Source: Streptomyces sp. NRRL F-5122
GTDB lineage: Bacteria; Actinomycetota; Actinomycetes; Streptomycetales; Streptomycetaceae
Reading direction: 5' to 3'
Assembly (NCBI RefSeq): GCF_001507435.1
Contig: NZ_LMWH01000278.1
Span: 186,001 to 250,000 of the forward strand
Length of the DNA stretch: 64,000 nucleotides
The notes under the pieces were generated by a model, which saw only the letters and a program-made list of their open reading frames with translations, was not told the origin of the DNA and did no database searches. Both the position numbers and the translations under genes were made by a program. Shown one piece after another: positions 1 to 8,550 of the stretch (within the stretch, counting starts at the first letter, position 1; each line of letters begins with the position of its first letter).

Positions 1-631
1 CGGGCGAGGACATCACCCGGACGCGGCCGAGCGGGGTGTTCTCCCAGGTGGTGTCGGCCAGGGAGATGACCTTCTTGCGGTCCGTGACGCCGGGTGTCCA
101 GATCCGGGACCAGTCCTCACGGGGTCCGAACTCGGCCTCGCGCTCGACCGGGCCGCTGCGGCCCTGCTGCCACAGGCCCATGAACATCCAGGTGCTCTTG
201 GCCTTGACCACCAGGGCGGTGGCCGTCTCGTCGTAGGGGTTGAAGTGGCGGTGCACCGAGTCGGTGTGGACGAAGACGAGGTCGTCCTTGGTCCAGTCGT
301 AGCGCTGGTCGTCGTGGATCTCGTAGCCCCGGCCCTGGAGGATGTAGAAGGCCGCCTCGTTCTGGTGTCCGTGTCCGTGATTGCTTGACTCGGGCGGCAG
401 TTCGACGAAGTGGACCTGGATCGTCTGGGTGAGGAAGTCCTCGTCCCCGGGTCCGACCCTCCACCACGTCCGGGACTTCTCGCTGTCGCCCGAGTGCGCC
501 ACCTTCGCGTCGTCGACGACCACGGAGTCGTCGCGGACCCGCTGGACGGCGAGCTGCCTGCGACGGTACTCGCCGAGCCCGTACGTCTCCGAGGTCAGGC
601 CGCGGACGAAGACTCGTCCCTTCTTGCCCAT
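1..631 (-). CDS. Cupin-domain protein, dioxygenase-like (C-terminus cut by window edge)
   Basis: The frame is open from ATG at 631 to the window edge, giving 210 codons without a stop; ribosome site GGAGG lies five bases upstream of the ATG. The product starts MGKKGRVFVRGL and carries a cupin core with H-G-H-G-H-Q-N-E (about residues 82-89), a glycine turn GRGYEIHDD and a second histidine motif, D-S-V-H-R-H-F-N. These His/Glu residues are the usual metal ligands of cupins; gentisate-1,2-dioxygenase-like ring-cleavage enzymes have this architecture, but the substrate cannot be read from sequence. It lies just downstream of the FadR regulator gene on the same strand, with its own upstream palindrome at 670-686. 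Family confidence is good; role in the local catabolic cluster is inferred. Confidence 0.8.
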   Translation of the reverse strand, partial: MGKKGRVFVRGLTSETYGLGEYRRRQLAVQRVRDDSVVVDDAKVAHSGDSEKSRTWWRVGPGDEDFLTQTIQVHFVELPPESSNHGHGHQNEAAFYILQGRGYEIHDDQRYDWTKDDLVFVHTDSVHRHFNPYDETATALVVKAKSTWMFMGLWQQGRSGPVEREAEFGPREDWSRIWTPGVTDRKKVISLADTTWENTPLGRVRVMSSP

Positions 632-669
632 GGTGCCTCCTGTGATGGCCGAAGCCTCTTTCAATCGCC

Positions 670-686
670 TTATGGTCTAACCATAA
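670..686. promoter_or_regulatory. Probable FadR/GntR operator upstream of the cupin gene
   Basis: TTATGGT-CTA-ACCATAA is a perfect 7-bp inverted repeat with a 3-bp spacer, centred about 47 bp upstream of the cupin start. FadR-subfamily regulators bind GT-N3-AC-type palindromes, and such a regulator is encoded next door. No other perfect copy was noticed nearby; a weaker relative lies at 1597-1608. Confidence 0.6.
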
Positions 687-751
687 TGCCTTCGCCGGGA
701 GCACAAAAGAGCCCCGGGCCCAACCGGACCCGGGGCATGGCAACTTCGGGG

Positions 752-1540
752 TCACCTGCTCCGGCCGTCGCCCTTCACCCGGGAAGCGGTCCGCTGCAGG
801 TGCGTACGCATGATCTCCGTCGCGGCCTCGGCGTCACGTGCCGCGATGGCCTCGACGAACTTGCGGTGCTCCTTCGATCCGCGGTGCCCCATCTGCGGTT
901 CGATGCTCTGCGCCTCACGCAGACTCATCAGCAGCGGGCCGTGGAATGACTGGACGAGCATCTCGATCGCGCCGTTGTGCGTGCATGCGGCGACCCTGGT
1001 GTGGAAGTCCGCCGACATCTCCATGTCGTAGGTGCCCTGCTTGACGGCCTCCGCATGCTCGTCGCACAGGGCGCGCAGTGCGTCGAGGTCCTCCTCCGTG
1101 GCGCGCTCGATGATGAGGGGCACGATGCCGAGCTCGAAGACGAGCCGGGCCTCGGTGACCTCGGTGGCGGTCAGCGGCGACAGCGACAGCAGATCGGCGA
1201 GCCCCTCACCCACGCGCCGCGACGACGGAGCCGTCACGAACGCGCCGCCGCGGGCACCGAGCCGGATCTCGACAAGGCCGCTGGCCTCCAGGCTGCGCAG
1301 CGCCTCACGCACGGTCACCCGGCTCACCCCGAACTGCGTACACAGCTCGCGCTCACTGGGCAGCCGGTCACCGGGCTGCAGGCGCTCCTCCTTCAGGAGC
1401 ATCCGGATCTGGTCGACGATCAGCTGCGAGACACGACTGGAGGAGACCGCCTTGAACAGCCCCTCGGCCGGGGCGGCCGCCTTGACGGGGTTCTCGGCTT
1501 CGGTGTCAGCACGCTGAGCCTGGCTGGGTCGCGATGGCAT
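752..1540 (-). CDS. FadR-subfamily GntR transcriptional regulator (wHTH + FCD)
   Basis: A 262-residue repressor-type protein. After a 30-residue variable leader, a GntR winged helix spans about residues 34-105, including L-Q-P-G-D-R-L-P-S-E-R-E-L and the wing G-L-V-E-I-R-L-G-A-R-G-G-A-F-V. The C-terminal all-helical FCD domain carries the usual metal-ligand pattern (Asp, then His in S-A-D-F-H, E-H-R-K and R-T-H-L-Q). FCD domains bind small carboxylic acids, often the pathway substrate. It is divergent from the class II aldolase gene and upstream of the cupin gene on its own strand, so it probably controls the whole cluster through the sites at 670-686 and 1597-1608. The effector is unknown. 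Confidence 0.9.
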   Translation of the reverse strand: MPSRPSQAQRADTEAENPVKAAAPAEGLFKAVSSSRVSQLIVDQIRMLLKEERLQPGDRLPSERELCTQFGVSRVTVREALRSLEASGLVEIRLGARGGAFVTAPSSRRVGEGLADLLSLSPLTATEVTEARLVFELGIVPLIIERATEEDLDALRALCDEHAEAVKQGTYDMEMSADFHTRVAACTHNGAIEMLVQSFHGPLLMSLREAQSIEPQMGHRGSKEHRKFVEAIAARDAEAATEIMRTHLQRTASRVKGDGRSR

Positions 1541-1570
1541 GTGCGCATTGTCCCATGACCAGGAGCTTCA

Positions 1571-1608
1571 TTGACGCCCTTCGTCGCAATGGCTTAAAGT
1601 CATACCAA
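1571..1608 (+). promoter_or_regulatory. Candidate promoter and FadR site for the aldolase-cyclodeaminase genes
   Basis: A -35-like TTGACG (1571-1576) and a -10-like TTAAAG (1594-1599) are separated by 17 bp. AAGTCATACCAA (1597-1608) overlaps the -10 region and shares the GT-N3-AC-C-A pattern with the palindrome at 670-686. Repressor binding here would block polymerase. The call rests on motif inspection only. Confidence 0.4.
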
Positions 1609-1640
1609 CAGGCCAATACAGTGGACGCAATCCAAGGGGT

Positions 1641-2405
1641 GTGCGAATCCAGGTGGAGTCCTACGAAGCACTTCGTGACCGCGTCGCCATCGCCTGCCGT
1701 GTACTCGCCGTCACGGGCCTCGTCGAACACATCCTGGGTCACGTGAGCGCCCGGACCGGCCCGGACACCCTGCTGATACGCGGACGCGGACCCGCCGAGC
1801 GCGGGCTCGCCTTCACGGTCGTCGAAGACGTGCAGCAGGTCGACCTCGCCGGCACCGGCTCGACCCCCTCCGGATGGAAGGCGCCGAGCGAACTGCCCAT
1901 CCACACCGAGATCCTGCGGTCACGGCCGGAGATCACGGCCGTGGTGCACGCCCATCCGCCCGCTGTGGTCGCCGCGTCCGTGGCGGACCTGCCCTGGCTC
2001 CCCCTCATCGGCTCGTACGACATCCCGGCCGCCCGGCTCGCCCAGGACGGGATCCCTGTCTGGCCCCGCTCGGCCCTGATCCGCAGGCGGGACCTGGCCG
2101 AGGAGATGGCGGACCACCTCGGGGACCGCCCCGTGGTCGTACTGCGGGGGCACGGACTCGTGGCCGTCGGCACCGGCGATCCCGCCCACGCCGTCGCCGA
2201 GGCCGTCACCCGGGCCCTGGCGGTGGACTCCCTGGCGCGCACGACCCTGGCCGTGGCGGCCACCGGGGCGCCTCTGCGCCCGATTCCCGTCGAGGACATC
2301 GACGAACTGCCCGACCTCGGCCCGGCGTTCAACGTATCGGCAATGTGGCGCCATCTAGCGGCCCGGGCGGAGCACGAGGGCCCGAGCGTGCCCCTGCGTC
2401 CCTGA
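1641..2405 (+). CDS. Class II aldolase/adducin-family protein, possibly a dihydroxyphthalate-type decarboxylase
   Basis: About 250 residues of the class II aldolase fold. Visible motifs are H-I-L-G-H-V-S-A-R (zinc/substrate loop), V-V-H-A-H-P-P (two zinc histidines) and R-G-H-G-L-V-A-V-G (third histidine). The segment L-L-I-R-G-R-G-P-A-E-R-G-L, instead of an aldolase phosphate-binding loop, recalls the clade of 3,4-dihydroxyphthalate decarboxylases; this is an inference from family knowledge. The start is GTG at 1641 or 1653; the in-frame GTG at 1653 leaves more room for the AAGGGG at 1634-1639. The cyclodeaminase-like gene follows after 63 bp on the same strand, and the FadR gene diverges. 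Fold certain; reaction uncertain. Confidence 0.85.
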   Translation: MRIQVESYEALRDRVAIACRVLAVTGLVEHILGHVSARTGPDTLLIRGRGPAERGLAFTVVEDVQQVDLAGTGSTPSGWKAPSELPIHTEILRSRPEITAVVHAHPPAVVAASVADLPWLPLIGSYDIPAARLAQDGIPVWPRSALIRRRDLAEEMADHLGDRPVVVLRGHGLVAVGTGDPAHAVAEAVTRALAVDSLARTTLAVAATGAPLRPIPVEDIDELPDLGPAFNVSAMWRHLAARAEHEGPSVPLRP

Positions 2406-2468
2406 GCGGCCCCTCCGTACTCACCGGGCCCGGCGCGCCCCCTCCCCCGCACGGCCGAACGGAGGATC

Positions 2469-3566
2469 ATGCTCGTCCTGAACAACGAGGTCACTGCCGC
2501 CGTACTCACAATGCCCGACGTGGTGCGCGCCCTCGAGGAGTCGTACCGGGACCTGGCCGAGGGAATCGGTGTGTGCCGCCCACGCATCGATCTGGCCCTG
2601 CCGGTGGACGACGAGCGCGTCTACCAGTGGGGGACGATGGAGGGCGGCTCGGCGCGCAGCGGCTATGTGGCCATCCGGATGAAGTCGGACGTGCTCACCG
2701 AAGCCGGTCCCCCCGGCAGTCGCACCCAGGAGAAGTACTGTGTGCGCCCCGGGATGTTCTGCGGGCTGGTGCTCCTGCTGGACGCCCGCACGGGAGAGCC
2801 CGTCGCACTGCTCAACGACGGGCTGTTGCAGCACCTGCGCGTGGGTGCAGACTCGGCCATCGGCGTGCGTCTCGGTGCCCGGGAGGACGCCCGCGTGCTG
2901 GGCCTGCTCGGTTCCGGCGGCATGGCGCGCAGCCACATCGAAGCCCTCCTGACCGTCCGCCCTCTGGAACGGGTGCAGGTCTACAGCCCCACCCGTTCCC
3001 ACCGCGAGCGCTTCGCCGCCCGGATGCGGGAATTGCACGGCCTTGAGGTGGTGGCGGTCGACGACCCCGAGAGCGCCCATCACGGCGCCGACCTCGTGGC
3101 CGGCTGTACCGACGCGGTCGGCGACGTCGTCCTGGGCCGCCGGCTTCGCCCGGGCACGCACGTCACCTGCATCGGCGGACGCCCGGACTCCGACGCACGA
3201 GAGCGCTTCGACGTGTGGCTGCGGCTCGGCAGCGCCAGCGTGCCGTCGTCGGCGCCCGACTGGGCAACCGACGACGAGTACGTGACCTACCGTGCCCGCC
3301 CGGAGGCCGCCGTCTGGGACCGCCATCAGCACGGCAGAGGATCGCGCCGGCCGCCGAGCGACACACGGGTCGTCCACCTCGAGGACGTATTGGCCGGACG
3401 TGCCCGGGCCCGGGACGACGACCGCCAGGTGACGTTCTCCGAACGCGGCAACATCCAGGGCGCCCAGTTCCACGCCCTCGCGGCGATCGTCTACGAGCGC
3501 GCCCGTGAACGCGGCCTGGGCCACGAGATCCCCCGCGACTGGCTGTTGCAGGACATCCGGGACTGA
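2469..3566 (+). CDS. Ornithine cyclodeaminase / mu-crystallin family oxidoreductase
   Basis: A 365-residue member of the OCD/mu-crystallin family, whose members use NAD(P) in ornithine deamination, ketimine reduction or imino-acid chemistry. The N-terminal half has the expected R-x-K region (V-A-I-R-M-K-S-D), followed by L-N-D-G-L-L-Q-H-L-R. The Rossmann nucleotide loop is G-L-L-G-S-G-G-M-A-R-S-H at about residues 146-157. GGAGG sits immediately upstream of the ATG. It forms a two-gene transcription unit with the aldolase-like gene. True ornithine cyclodeaminase activity is not implied: the family is broad, and the neighbours suggest a catabolic role on an imino or keto acid. Confidence 0.85.
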   Translation: MLVLNNEVTAAVLTMPDVVRALEESYRDLAEGIGVCRPRIDLALPVDDERVYQWGTMEGGSARSGYVAIRMKSDVLTEAGPPGSRTQEKYCVRPGMFCGLVLLLDARTGEPVALLNDGLLQHLRVGADSAIGVRLGAREDARVLGLLGSGGMARSHIEALLTVRPLERVQVYSPTRSHRERFAARMRELHGLEVVAVDDPESAHHGADLVAGCTDAVGDVVLGRRLRPGTHVTCIGGRPDSDARERFDVWLRLGSASVPSSAPDWATDDEYVTYRARPEAAVWDRHQHGRGSRRPPSDTRVVHLEDVLAGRARARDDDRQVTFSERGNIQGAQFHALAAIVYERARERGLGHEIPRDWLLQDIRD

Positions 3567-3600
3567 GGGCTCCCCCACGAGCCTTCGGCCGCACGCCTGT

Positions 3601-3626
3601 TTCCCGGCTCCCGGCGGTAGCCGGAA
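3601..3626. terminator. Hairpin between convergent genes
   Basis: CCGGCT (3604-3609) and AGCCGG (3619-3624) form a short GC-rich stem between the convergent cyclodeaminase and oxidoreductase genes. No T-tract follows. Confidence 0.4.
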
Positions 3627-3630
3627 CGGG

Positions 3631-4677
3631 TCACCCGGCCGCGGCCTGATCCTTCGATCCACCGCGCAGCGGCAGCCCGGAGGCACGGTAAATGCTGTCG
3701 AGGACGCCCATGTTCGTCACCGCGTCCCTGGCGGACGTGAGGACCGGGCCGCCGTCCAGGACGGCGGCGGCGAACGCCTCCAGTTGGCAGGCGTAGCTCG
3801 ACGGGTTCCGCGGCACACGCTCACGCCGCACCGTGCGCCCTCCCCCGCCGCGTGGCGCACGGATCGTCAACCGGTGGTAGAGCTGGGGCATCAGGAAGTT
3901 GGTCACCCTCAGCTCGCCGCTCGAGCCGACCGCCCGGGCCCGGATCGACAGCACATGACGCGACCACATGGACGCCCTGACCCGTCCGGTCACCCCGTCC
4001 GGGAATTCGAGTTCGGCACTCATGGCACGGTCGATGCGCGGGTCCTTGCGCAACGTCAGCATCCTGGCCGAGGTCACCGCGGGGTCGCCGTTGCCGAGCA
4101 GCCGGGCGACGTGCACGGCGTAGCAGCCTGCGTCCATCGTCGCGCCGCCCGCAAGTGCGTAGTCGTACCGGATGTCACTGAACCGGGGTAGCGGAAAGCA
4201 CACTTCGGCTTCGACGTGACGCAGCTTTCCCAGCTCGCCGCCCGCCACGATCGCTCGCATCCGTTCGGCGAGCGAGTGATGGCGGTAGTGGAAGGCCTCC
4301 ATCACCACCAGGCCGCTGCGCGCGAACGCGGCGTCGGCGGCGTCCGCGACGCGTTCGGCTTCGGCGCGGTCGGCGGCGAACGGCTTCTCGCACAGCACGT
4401 GCTTGCCGGCCTCGAGGGCTTTCAGGGTCCACTGGGCGTGCAACCCGTTGGGGAGGGGCACGTACACGGCGTCCACCCGCGGGTCGGCAAGCAGTGCGTC
4501 GTAGTCGGCGTGGACCACCGGGATGCCGTGCTTGCGGGCGAACGTCTCGGCGCGTTGCCGGTCCCGAGCCGCGACGGCGGTCACGGTGACGCGCCGCATC
4601 AGACGTGCGGGCTTGATCAGCGCGCTCGGCGCGATGGCGGCCGCACCGAGCAGGCCGATCCGAAGGTCCCTGGACAC
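3631..4677 (-). CDS. Gfo/Idh/MocA-family NAD(P)-dependent oxidoreductase
   Basis: A 348-residue protein from GTG at 4677; the open frame runs further upstream, but the Rossmann strand L-R-I-G-L-L-G-A-A-A-I-A starts right after this codon. Residues 1-120 form the NAD(P)-binding domain and contain the family motif G-K-H-V-L-C-E-K-P-F-A (catalytic Lys of the E-K-P motif). The C-terminal alpha/beta domain has G-G-A-T-M-D-A-G-C-Y-A-V-H, matching the D-x-G-x-Y-x-x-H pattern of sugar and inositol dehydrogenases and of the dihydrodiol dehydrogenase group. It is convergent with the catabolic genes at 1.6-3.6 kb and may serve them, though it has its own promoter. Substrate unknown. Confidence 0.88.
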   Translation of the reverse strand: MSRDLRIGLLGAAAIAPSALIKPARLMRRVTVTAVAARDRQRAETFARKHGIPVVHADYDALLADPRVDAVYVPLPNGLHAQWTLKALEAGKHVLCEKPFAADRAEAERVADAADAAFARSGLVVMEAFHYRHHSLAERMRAIVAGGELGKLRHVEAEVCFPLPRFSDIRYDYALAGGATMDAGCYAVHVARLLGNGDPAVTSARMLTLRKDPRIDRAMSAELEFPDGVTGRVRASMWSRHVLSIRARAVGSSGELRVTNFLMPQLYHRLTIRAPRGGGGRTVRRERVPRNPSSYACQLEAFAAAVLDGGPVLTSARDAVTNMGVLDSIYRASGLPLRGGSKDQAAAG

Positions 4678-4926
4678 GGCGACCAGTGTGCCAGCCGTGC
4701 CGGTGGATGCAGAAGCGCCCGCCGGCGTCGAAAGCACTCCGGCAACGGGACGGCAGGCGACGGCCAACAGCCCTCCCCGACAAGGCCGTCGCGGGAGAGC
4801 GCACGTCCGGCCGTCCATTCCTGCCCGTCCGACGTACGAGCCTACGACTCCGCCTATTTTCAGCGATTTATGCTTCACTGTCCGCATCGCATGCCGGTCC
4901 CTGTCCGCAGGGCCGAAGCACCGTTC

Positions 4927-6618
4927 TTAGCGTGGTTGGCCTGTGGTGGCTAACTCGCCTGAATCCGGACATGAGGTGGTCCGGTGACCTCGCGAACGGT
5001 CTTCGAGGTCGGGGAACAGCGTGAGCTGGTCACCTTGGCGCAGTCGGGTCTTGTCGCCTCCGTTTGGCGTGCCCGCTGTCCTGGGTGGGCTCACGGTCCC
5101 ACGCGTCCTTGGGACGTGCACGGTCTGGCCGGTAGCTCTCCGCTGTCCGATCCTCTGGTCGGGAGCGGTCACACCTGGCCGTCGCCGTGCTCGGTGCCCG
5201 AGTGCGCGTCGTCCAATCGTCACGCTGGCGCCGTGATGCCGCGTGACGGTGATCTTCTGCTGCTGGAGTGGATGCTGCCAGTGCTGGCTGCCCCAGATCG
5301 AGGTGTAGGCGGGATCTACTGCGATCACCACAAGGCCCTGGTGGAAGGCCATGGCTCGCAGTCGTTCACGGAAGCGGGCGGTGGGGACACCGGCCACGGT
5401 GCGGCGGAACGTCTTCCCGCGTGCGCCTCGGCCCATGGTCTCCCGGCCCACAGCGCGGGCGTCATCGAAGCCCAGGTTCTCCACCGCGATCCCGGCGCAG
5501 CTGTGCTCTTTGGCGATGCGGATTAGCTCGGTGACCGCGGCGCGGAGCCGTCCGTCCCGTGTCGAGGCGGGGCCGGACATCTCCAGCGGTACGGTGATGG
5601 GGTCGCCGACGGGGTTGCCGTGCGGGTCGAGCAGGTAGGCAGCCAGGTGATCGGCGTTCAGGTCGATACCGAGCAGGCGTTCGCCGGATGCCTGGATCTC
5701 CTTGGGCGTCGGCAGCACGACAGGACCGCAGGACCACGAGGCATCCAGCTACCAGCGGTCACGCGCGGGGTCATACACGATGTCGTAGCGGACGGCCCGG
5801 TTGGCCATCGCCCGGTCCAGCCACTCCTCACGGCGGTGCGAGAAGGCCACGGTGCAGGCCAGGTTGTACCGGCCCCGGGGGGCGTTGGCCAACTGCCGCA
5901 GCGGCTCGGGCAACACGATCGACACCTGGCCGGTCTCCGGATGGACGCTGATGGTGTAGTTCCCGAAGGGGGCTCCGGATTCTCCGTCGGCGGTGAGGAA
6001 CAGTCGCTCAGCCACCCACCGCTGCCGCCACTCCTCGACGGTGAGTTCGGCCTTCTCCAGGTTGTGCCGCAGTTGAGCCAGGCGGCGGCCACCCACCACG
6101 ATCGACGGGCGCCCGGATTCGATACGGTCCTCCACCACGGTTAGCCGGGCGGTGAGGATCTGTAAGCGGCGCTGCTTCTCGTAGCGCTCTGCCTGGTCGG
6201 CGTAGCCTCGCGTCTTGCCCGCGCGTTTGCCGCAGGGCGCGGCAAGACGGCGGGAGATCGTGCGGATAGCGCGGCGCGGGCAGGCGCGCTCATCGAACAG
6301 GACGCGCATGCTGAGCTGGTACTGGTCCTGCGAGGCGCGGGTCATGGCCCCCGCCCAGCGGGACGACGACACAGCGGTGAGGTTCTTCTTCCGGGCAGCG
6401 CGCTGGTTGTCCTTCGCCTTCACCCTGCCGACCGATACACGCTCGGCGAGGTCGGCCCGCTGGTGGTGCCCGAGATGCTCACCGACGCGCCACAGAACCT
6501 CGGCCTCTTCGGTGGTGACGCACAGCCGGTCCCGGATACGGGCACCGGTCGGTGCGGCGATGGTGAAAGGGGCCGCGAGCGGGCGCAGCACGCGCTTGTT
6601 CTTACGACGTCGCGGCAT
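4927..6618 (-). pseudogene. TnpB-type (IS605/IS607 OrfB-like) nuclease interrupted by one in-frame TAG
   Basis: One reading frame from ATG 6618 (GGAGGG upstream) to TAA 4927, with a single amber codon at 5751-5749. The upstream part ends A-R-D-R-W and the downstream part resumes L-D-A-S-W. In the intact relative at 56371-58014 the same place reads R-W-Y-L-D-A-S-W, so TAG replaces a tyrosine codon. The frame is otherwise complete: RuvC-I Asp in G-I-D-L-N-A-D-H, RuvC-II Glu in I-A-V-E-N-L-G-F, RuvC-III Asp in V-D-P-A-Y-T-S. The CxxC zinc finger usual after D-P-x-x-T-S in canonical TnpB is absent (I-W-G-S-Q-H-W instead). A zinc-ribbon gene ends 40 bp upstream on the same strand. Either a very recent nonsense mutation, an assembly error or readthrough. 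Confidence 0.8.
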
Positions 6619-6658
6619 GATCGCGGCCCTCCCTTCGGCGTCTTGTCAGGGATCGGTG

Positions 6659-7537
6659 TCAGTTGTCGACGGGATAGGCGTCGAGGTAGCGGACACCCTG
6701 CTCGGGCGGGATCGGTTCTCCGCTCTCGTGGTCGATGCAGTGAGCCTCGAAGGTCTGCTCCTCGGTTAACGGGTGGAATGTGCCGTCCACCAGGTACCAG
6801 CAGCGAAGCTCCTTGACGGGGATCTTCGTCCCGTTCGCAGCCGTGTGCGAGATCGCGTGAGTGAAGGTGCGGACGGTGATGCCCAGTTCGTCTCTGTCCT
6901 GGACCGTACGGTGCAGTCCGGCAGCAACCAGAGGGTTTTCGATCTCGACGGAGCCGTCCTTGCCGATGGTCACGCCGGTGCTCCAGCCATTGCTGAAGGT
7001 CACCAGGTGATGACCCGTGCCGGCGGGAGCGACCAGGTTGTTGAGCGTGAGCTGGATGGGGCTGCCGGGTTGGATGGCGAGCGCGGCAGCAGCAAGATCC
7101 CGGGCCTTGGTGAACGAGGCGATCTGCTCGTCGCTGGGGAATTCGTGCCGCCAACCGGTGAACGATCCGACCGCGTTGTGGCCGATCACGGTTACCATGC
7201 CCGCGCTGCGGGGCGGCTCGTAATCGCAGGCACCGCGCCCACAGTACAGGCCCTCCCAGCCCTTCCGGTGACGCGCTGTCGTGGGCTTGACCTCGATCGA
7301 GAATCCGCAGCCGGGGCAGACGATAGCGACCTTACCGGCCTGATTCTTGGCCCTGGCACTGGACCGCTTCTGCTTCTCCAGCAGGAACCAGCCTGGTGGT
7401 TCCTCATGCCACCGCGCTATGTCCTCCCGGGCAGGAAACTGCTTTCCCTTCCGCTTGAGTAGCCGCCGAGTAACCCACTCGCAGTCGCCACCGAGCGCCT
7501 TGCGGATCTCCCCGATCGTTGCGCGGCCCTGAGGCAA
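6659..7537 (-). CDS. Zinc-ribbon protein of unknown function preceding tnpB
   Basis: A protein of about 292 residues. I chose TTG at 7537 because AAGGAGG lies five bases before it; an ATG at 7552 lacks a ribosome site. The N-terminal 60 residues look like a small helical, possibly DNA-binding, region (G-E-I-R-K-A-L ... V-T-R-R-L-L-K-R). A zinc ribbon follows: C-P-G-C-G at about 73-77 and C-G-R-G-A-C about 28 residues later. The rest is a mixed beta-rich domain I do not recognise. It is co-oriented with the TnpB-type gene and separated from it by only 40 bp, so the two were probably co-transcribed and mobilised together. Its role (targeting, regulation or passenger) is unknown. Confidence 0.6.
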   Translation of the reverse strand: MPQGRATIGEIRKALGGDCEWVTRRLLKRKGKQFPAREDIARWHEEPPGWFLLEKQKRSSARAKNQAGKVAIVCPGCGFSIEVKPTTARHRKGWEGLYCGRGACDYEPPRSAGMVTVIGHNAVGSFTGWRHEFPSDEQIASFTKARDLAAAALAIQPGSPIQLTLNNLVAPAGTGHHLVTFSNGWSTGVTIGKDGSVEIENPLVAAGLHRTVQDRDELGITVRTFTHAISHTAANGTKIPVKELRCWYLVDGTFHPLTEEQTFEAHCIDHESGEPIPPEQGVRYLDAYPVDN

Positions 7538-7828
7538 GGAAGCCTCCTTCATCAAATCGCAACTCGCTGCCTAAACAGTACATATGACCAAACCTCACTA
7601 ACAAATCTCCATCCTCAACGGCCGACTCGACCGCCCCGTCAGCAGACGCGCCTGCGCTGACCTGGAGCCGTACAACCGGCCGGAGAAGGAGGTGACGATC
7701 ACCAGCCTGTCCCGCGCCAGGTCTCCGTCTCCGCTCCCGTGCGACCGTGCGTGCGCCGCCGGCACCTTCGCCGGGATGGGGATGCCGAGCCGAGGCCTCG
7801 CAGCAGGGCGTCGCCCACCGCGCCGCGG
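7538..7828. other. Intergenic segment with a small AT-richer patch
   Basis: No gene is supported here. The part next to the zinc-ribbon gene (about 7550-7610) is clearly poorer in G+C than its surroundings and holds that gene's promoter and possibly the outer edge of the TnpB-bearing unit. I found no convincing terminal repeats. Confidence 0.4.
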
Positions 7829-8203
7829 TCAGGCCCAGATCGACTGGGCCAGTGCGGCGCCGGTGAAGGCGGCGCCGAGGCCCGCCACGATGCTGGCCAC
7901 GGCGTTCGCCGCGGCGAAGAAGCGGGCGCCCTCCTCGGCGAGCCGCAGCGTCTCGTAGGACAGGGTGGAGTACGTGGTCAGCGCCCCGCACAGACCGGTA
8001 CCGATCAGGAGTTGGAGATTGGACGAGATACCGCCGGCGAGGACCGCCCCGGTGATGAATCCGAGGGTCGTGGAGCCGACCACGTTGACGGTGAAGGTGC
8101 CCCACGGGAAGACGGTGTCGTGCCTCGACTGAACGGCCCGGTCGGTCAGATACCGCATCGGTGCCCCGACGAGGGCGCCCGCGACGACCAGGAGCCAGTT
8201 CAC
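7829..8203 (-). CDS. crcB: CrcB/FluC fluoride exporter, second subunit
   Basis: A 124-residue membrane protein of the Fluc family of dual-topology fluoride channels. It shows the [10 protein letters not shown] loop, the F-P-W-G-T-F-T-V-N motif (pore Asn) and [13 protein letters not shown] (Phe-box/Na+ site region), with four hydrophobic segments. The start codon overlaps the stop of the DUF190 gene by 4 bp (ATGA). Together with the paralogue at 8547-9032 it probably builds a heterodimeric channel, as is common where two crcB genes are adjacent. It lies last in a three-gene operon. Confidence 0.92.
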   Translation of the reverse strand: MNWLLVVAGALVGAPMRYLTDRAVQSRHDTVFPWGTFTVNVVGSTTLGFITGAVLAGGISSNLQLLIGTGLCGALTTYSTLSYETLRLAEEGARFFAAANAVASIVAGLGAAFTGAALAQSIWA

Positions 8204-8550
8204 GCGCTCTCCTTCCTGTCACGGCTGTAGCGGATGACCTCGCACTCGTCGAGGATCACCAGGCCCTCACCGACCAGTTCGTCCAGCTCGGGCACGAAGG
8301 CGCGCACACGGTCCTCGGAATCCACGATGACGACCGCGACGGGCAGGTCCTCGCTCATCGACAGCAGCCGCGAGGTGTGGATCAGGGAGCAGGCACCGAA
8401 TCCTTCGATTCCGCGGAACACACTGGCGCCGGCGAGACCGGCGGCGTGCGCCCGGTGCACGATCTCCGAGAAGAGGGGCTTGTGATGCCAGGTGTCGTTC
8501 TCGCCGATGAGAATCGTCATCCGCAGGGCGGTTCCGGTCAGCCTCGTCAT
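8200..8550 (-). CDS. DUF190 (PII-like fold) protein between two crcB genes
   Basis: A 116-residue soluble protein. The segments [10 protein letters not shown] (about 10-19), [13 protein letters not shown] (about 41-53) and P-V-A-V-V-I-V-D are typical of DUF190, a ferredoxin-like fold related to PII signalling proteins. Both ends overlap a crcB gene by 4 bp, so translation of the three proteins is coupled. By position, the protein is likely to sense or regulate fluoride export, but no biochemical role is established from sequence. The start is the ATG inside ATGA at 8550; the reading frame extends upstream but overlaps crcB. Confidence 0.85.
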   Translation of the reverse strand: MTRLTGTALRMTILIGENDTWHHKPLFSEIVHRAHAAGLAGASVFRGIEGFGACSLIHTSRLLSMSEDLPVAVVIVDSEDRVRAFVPELDELVGEGLVILDECEVIRYSRDRKESA

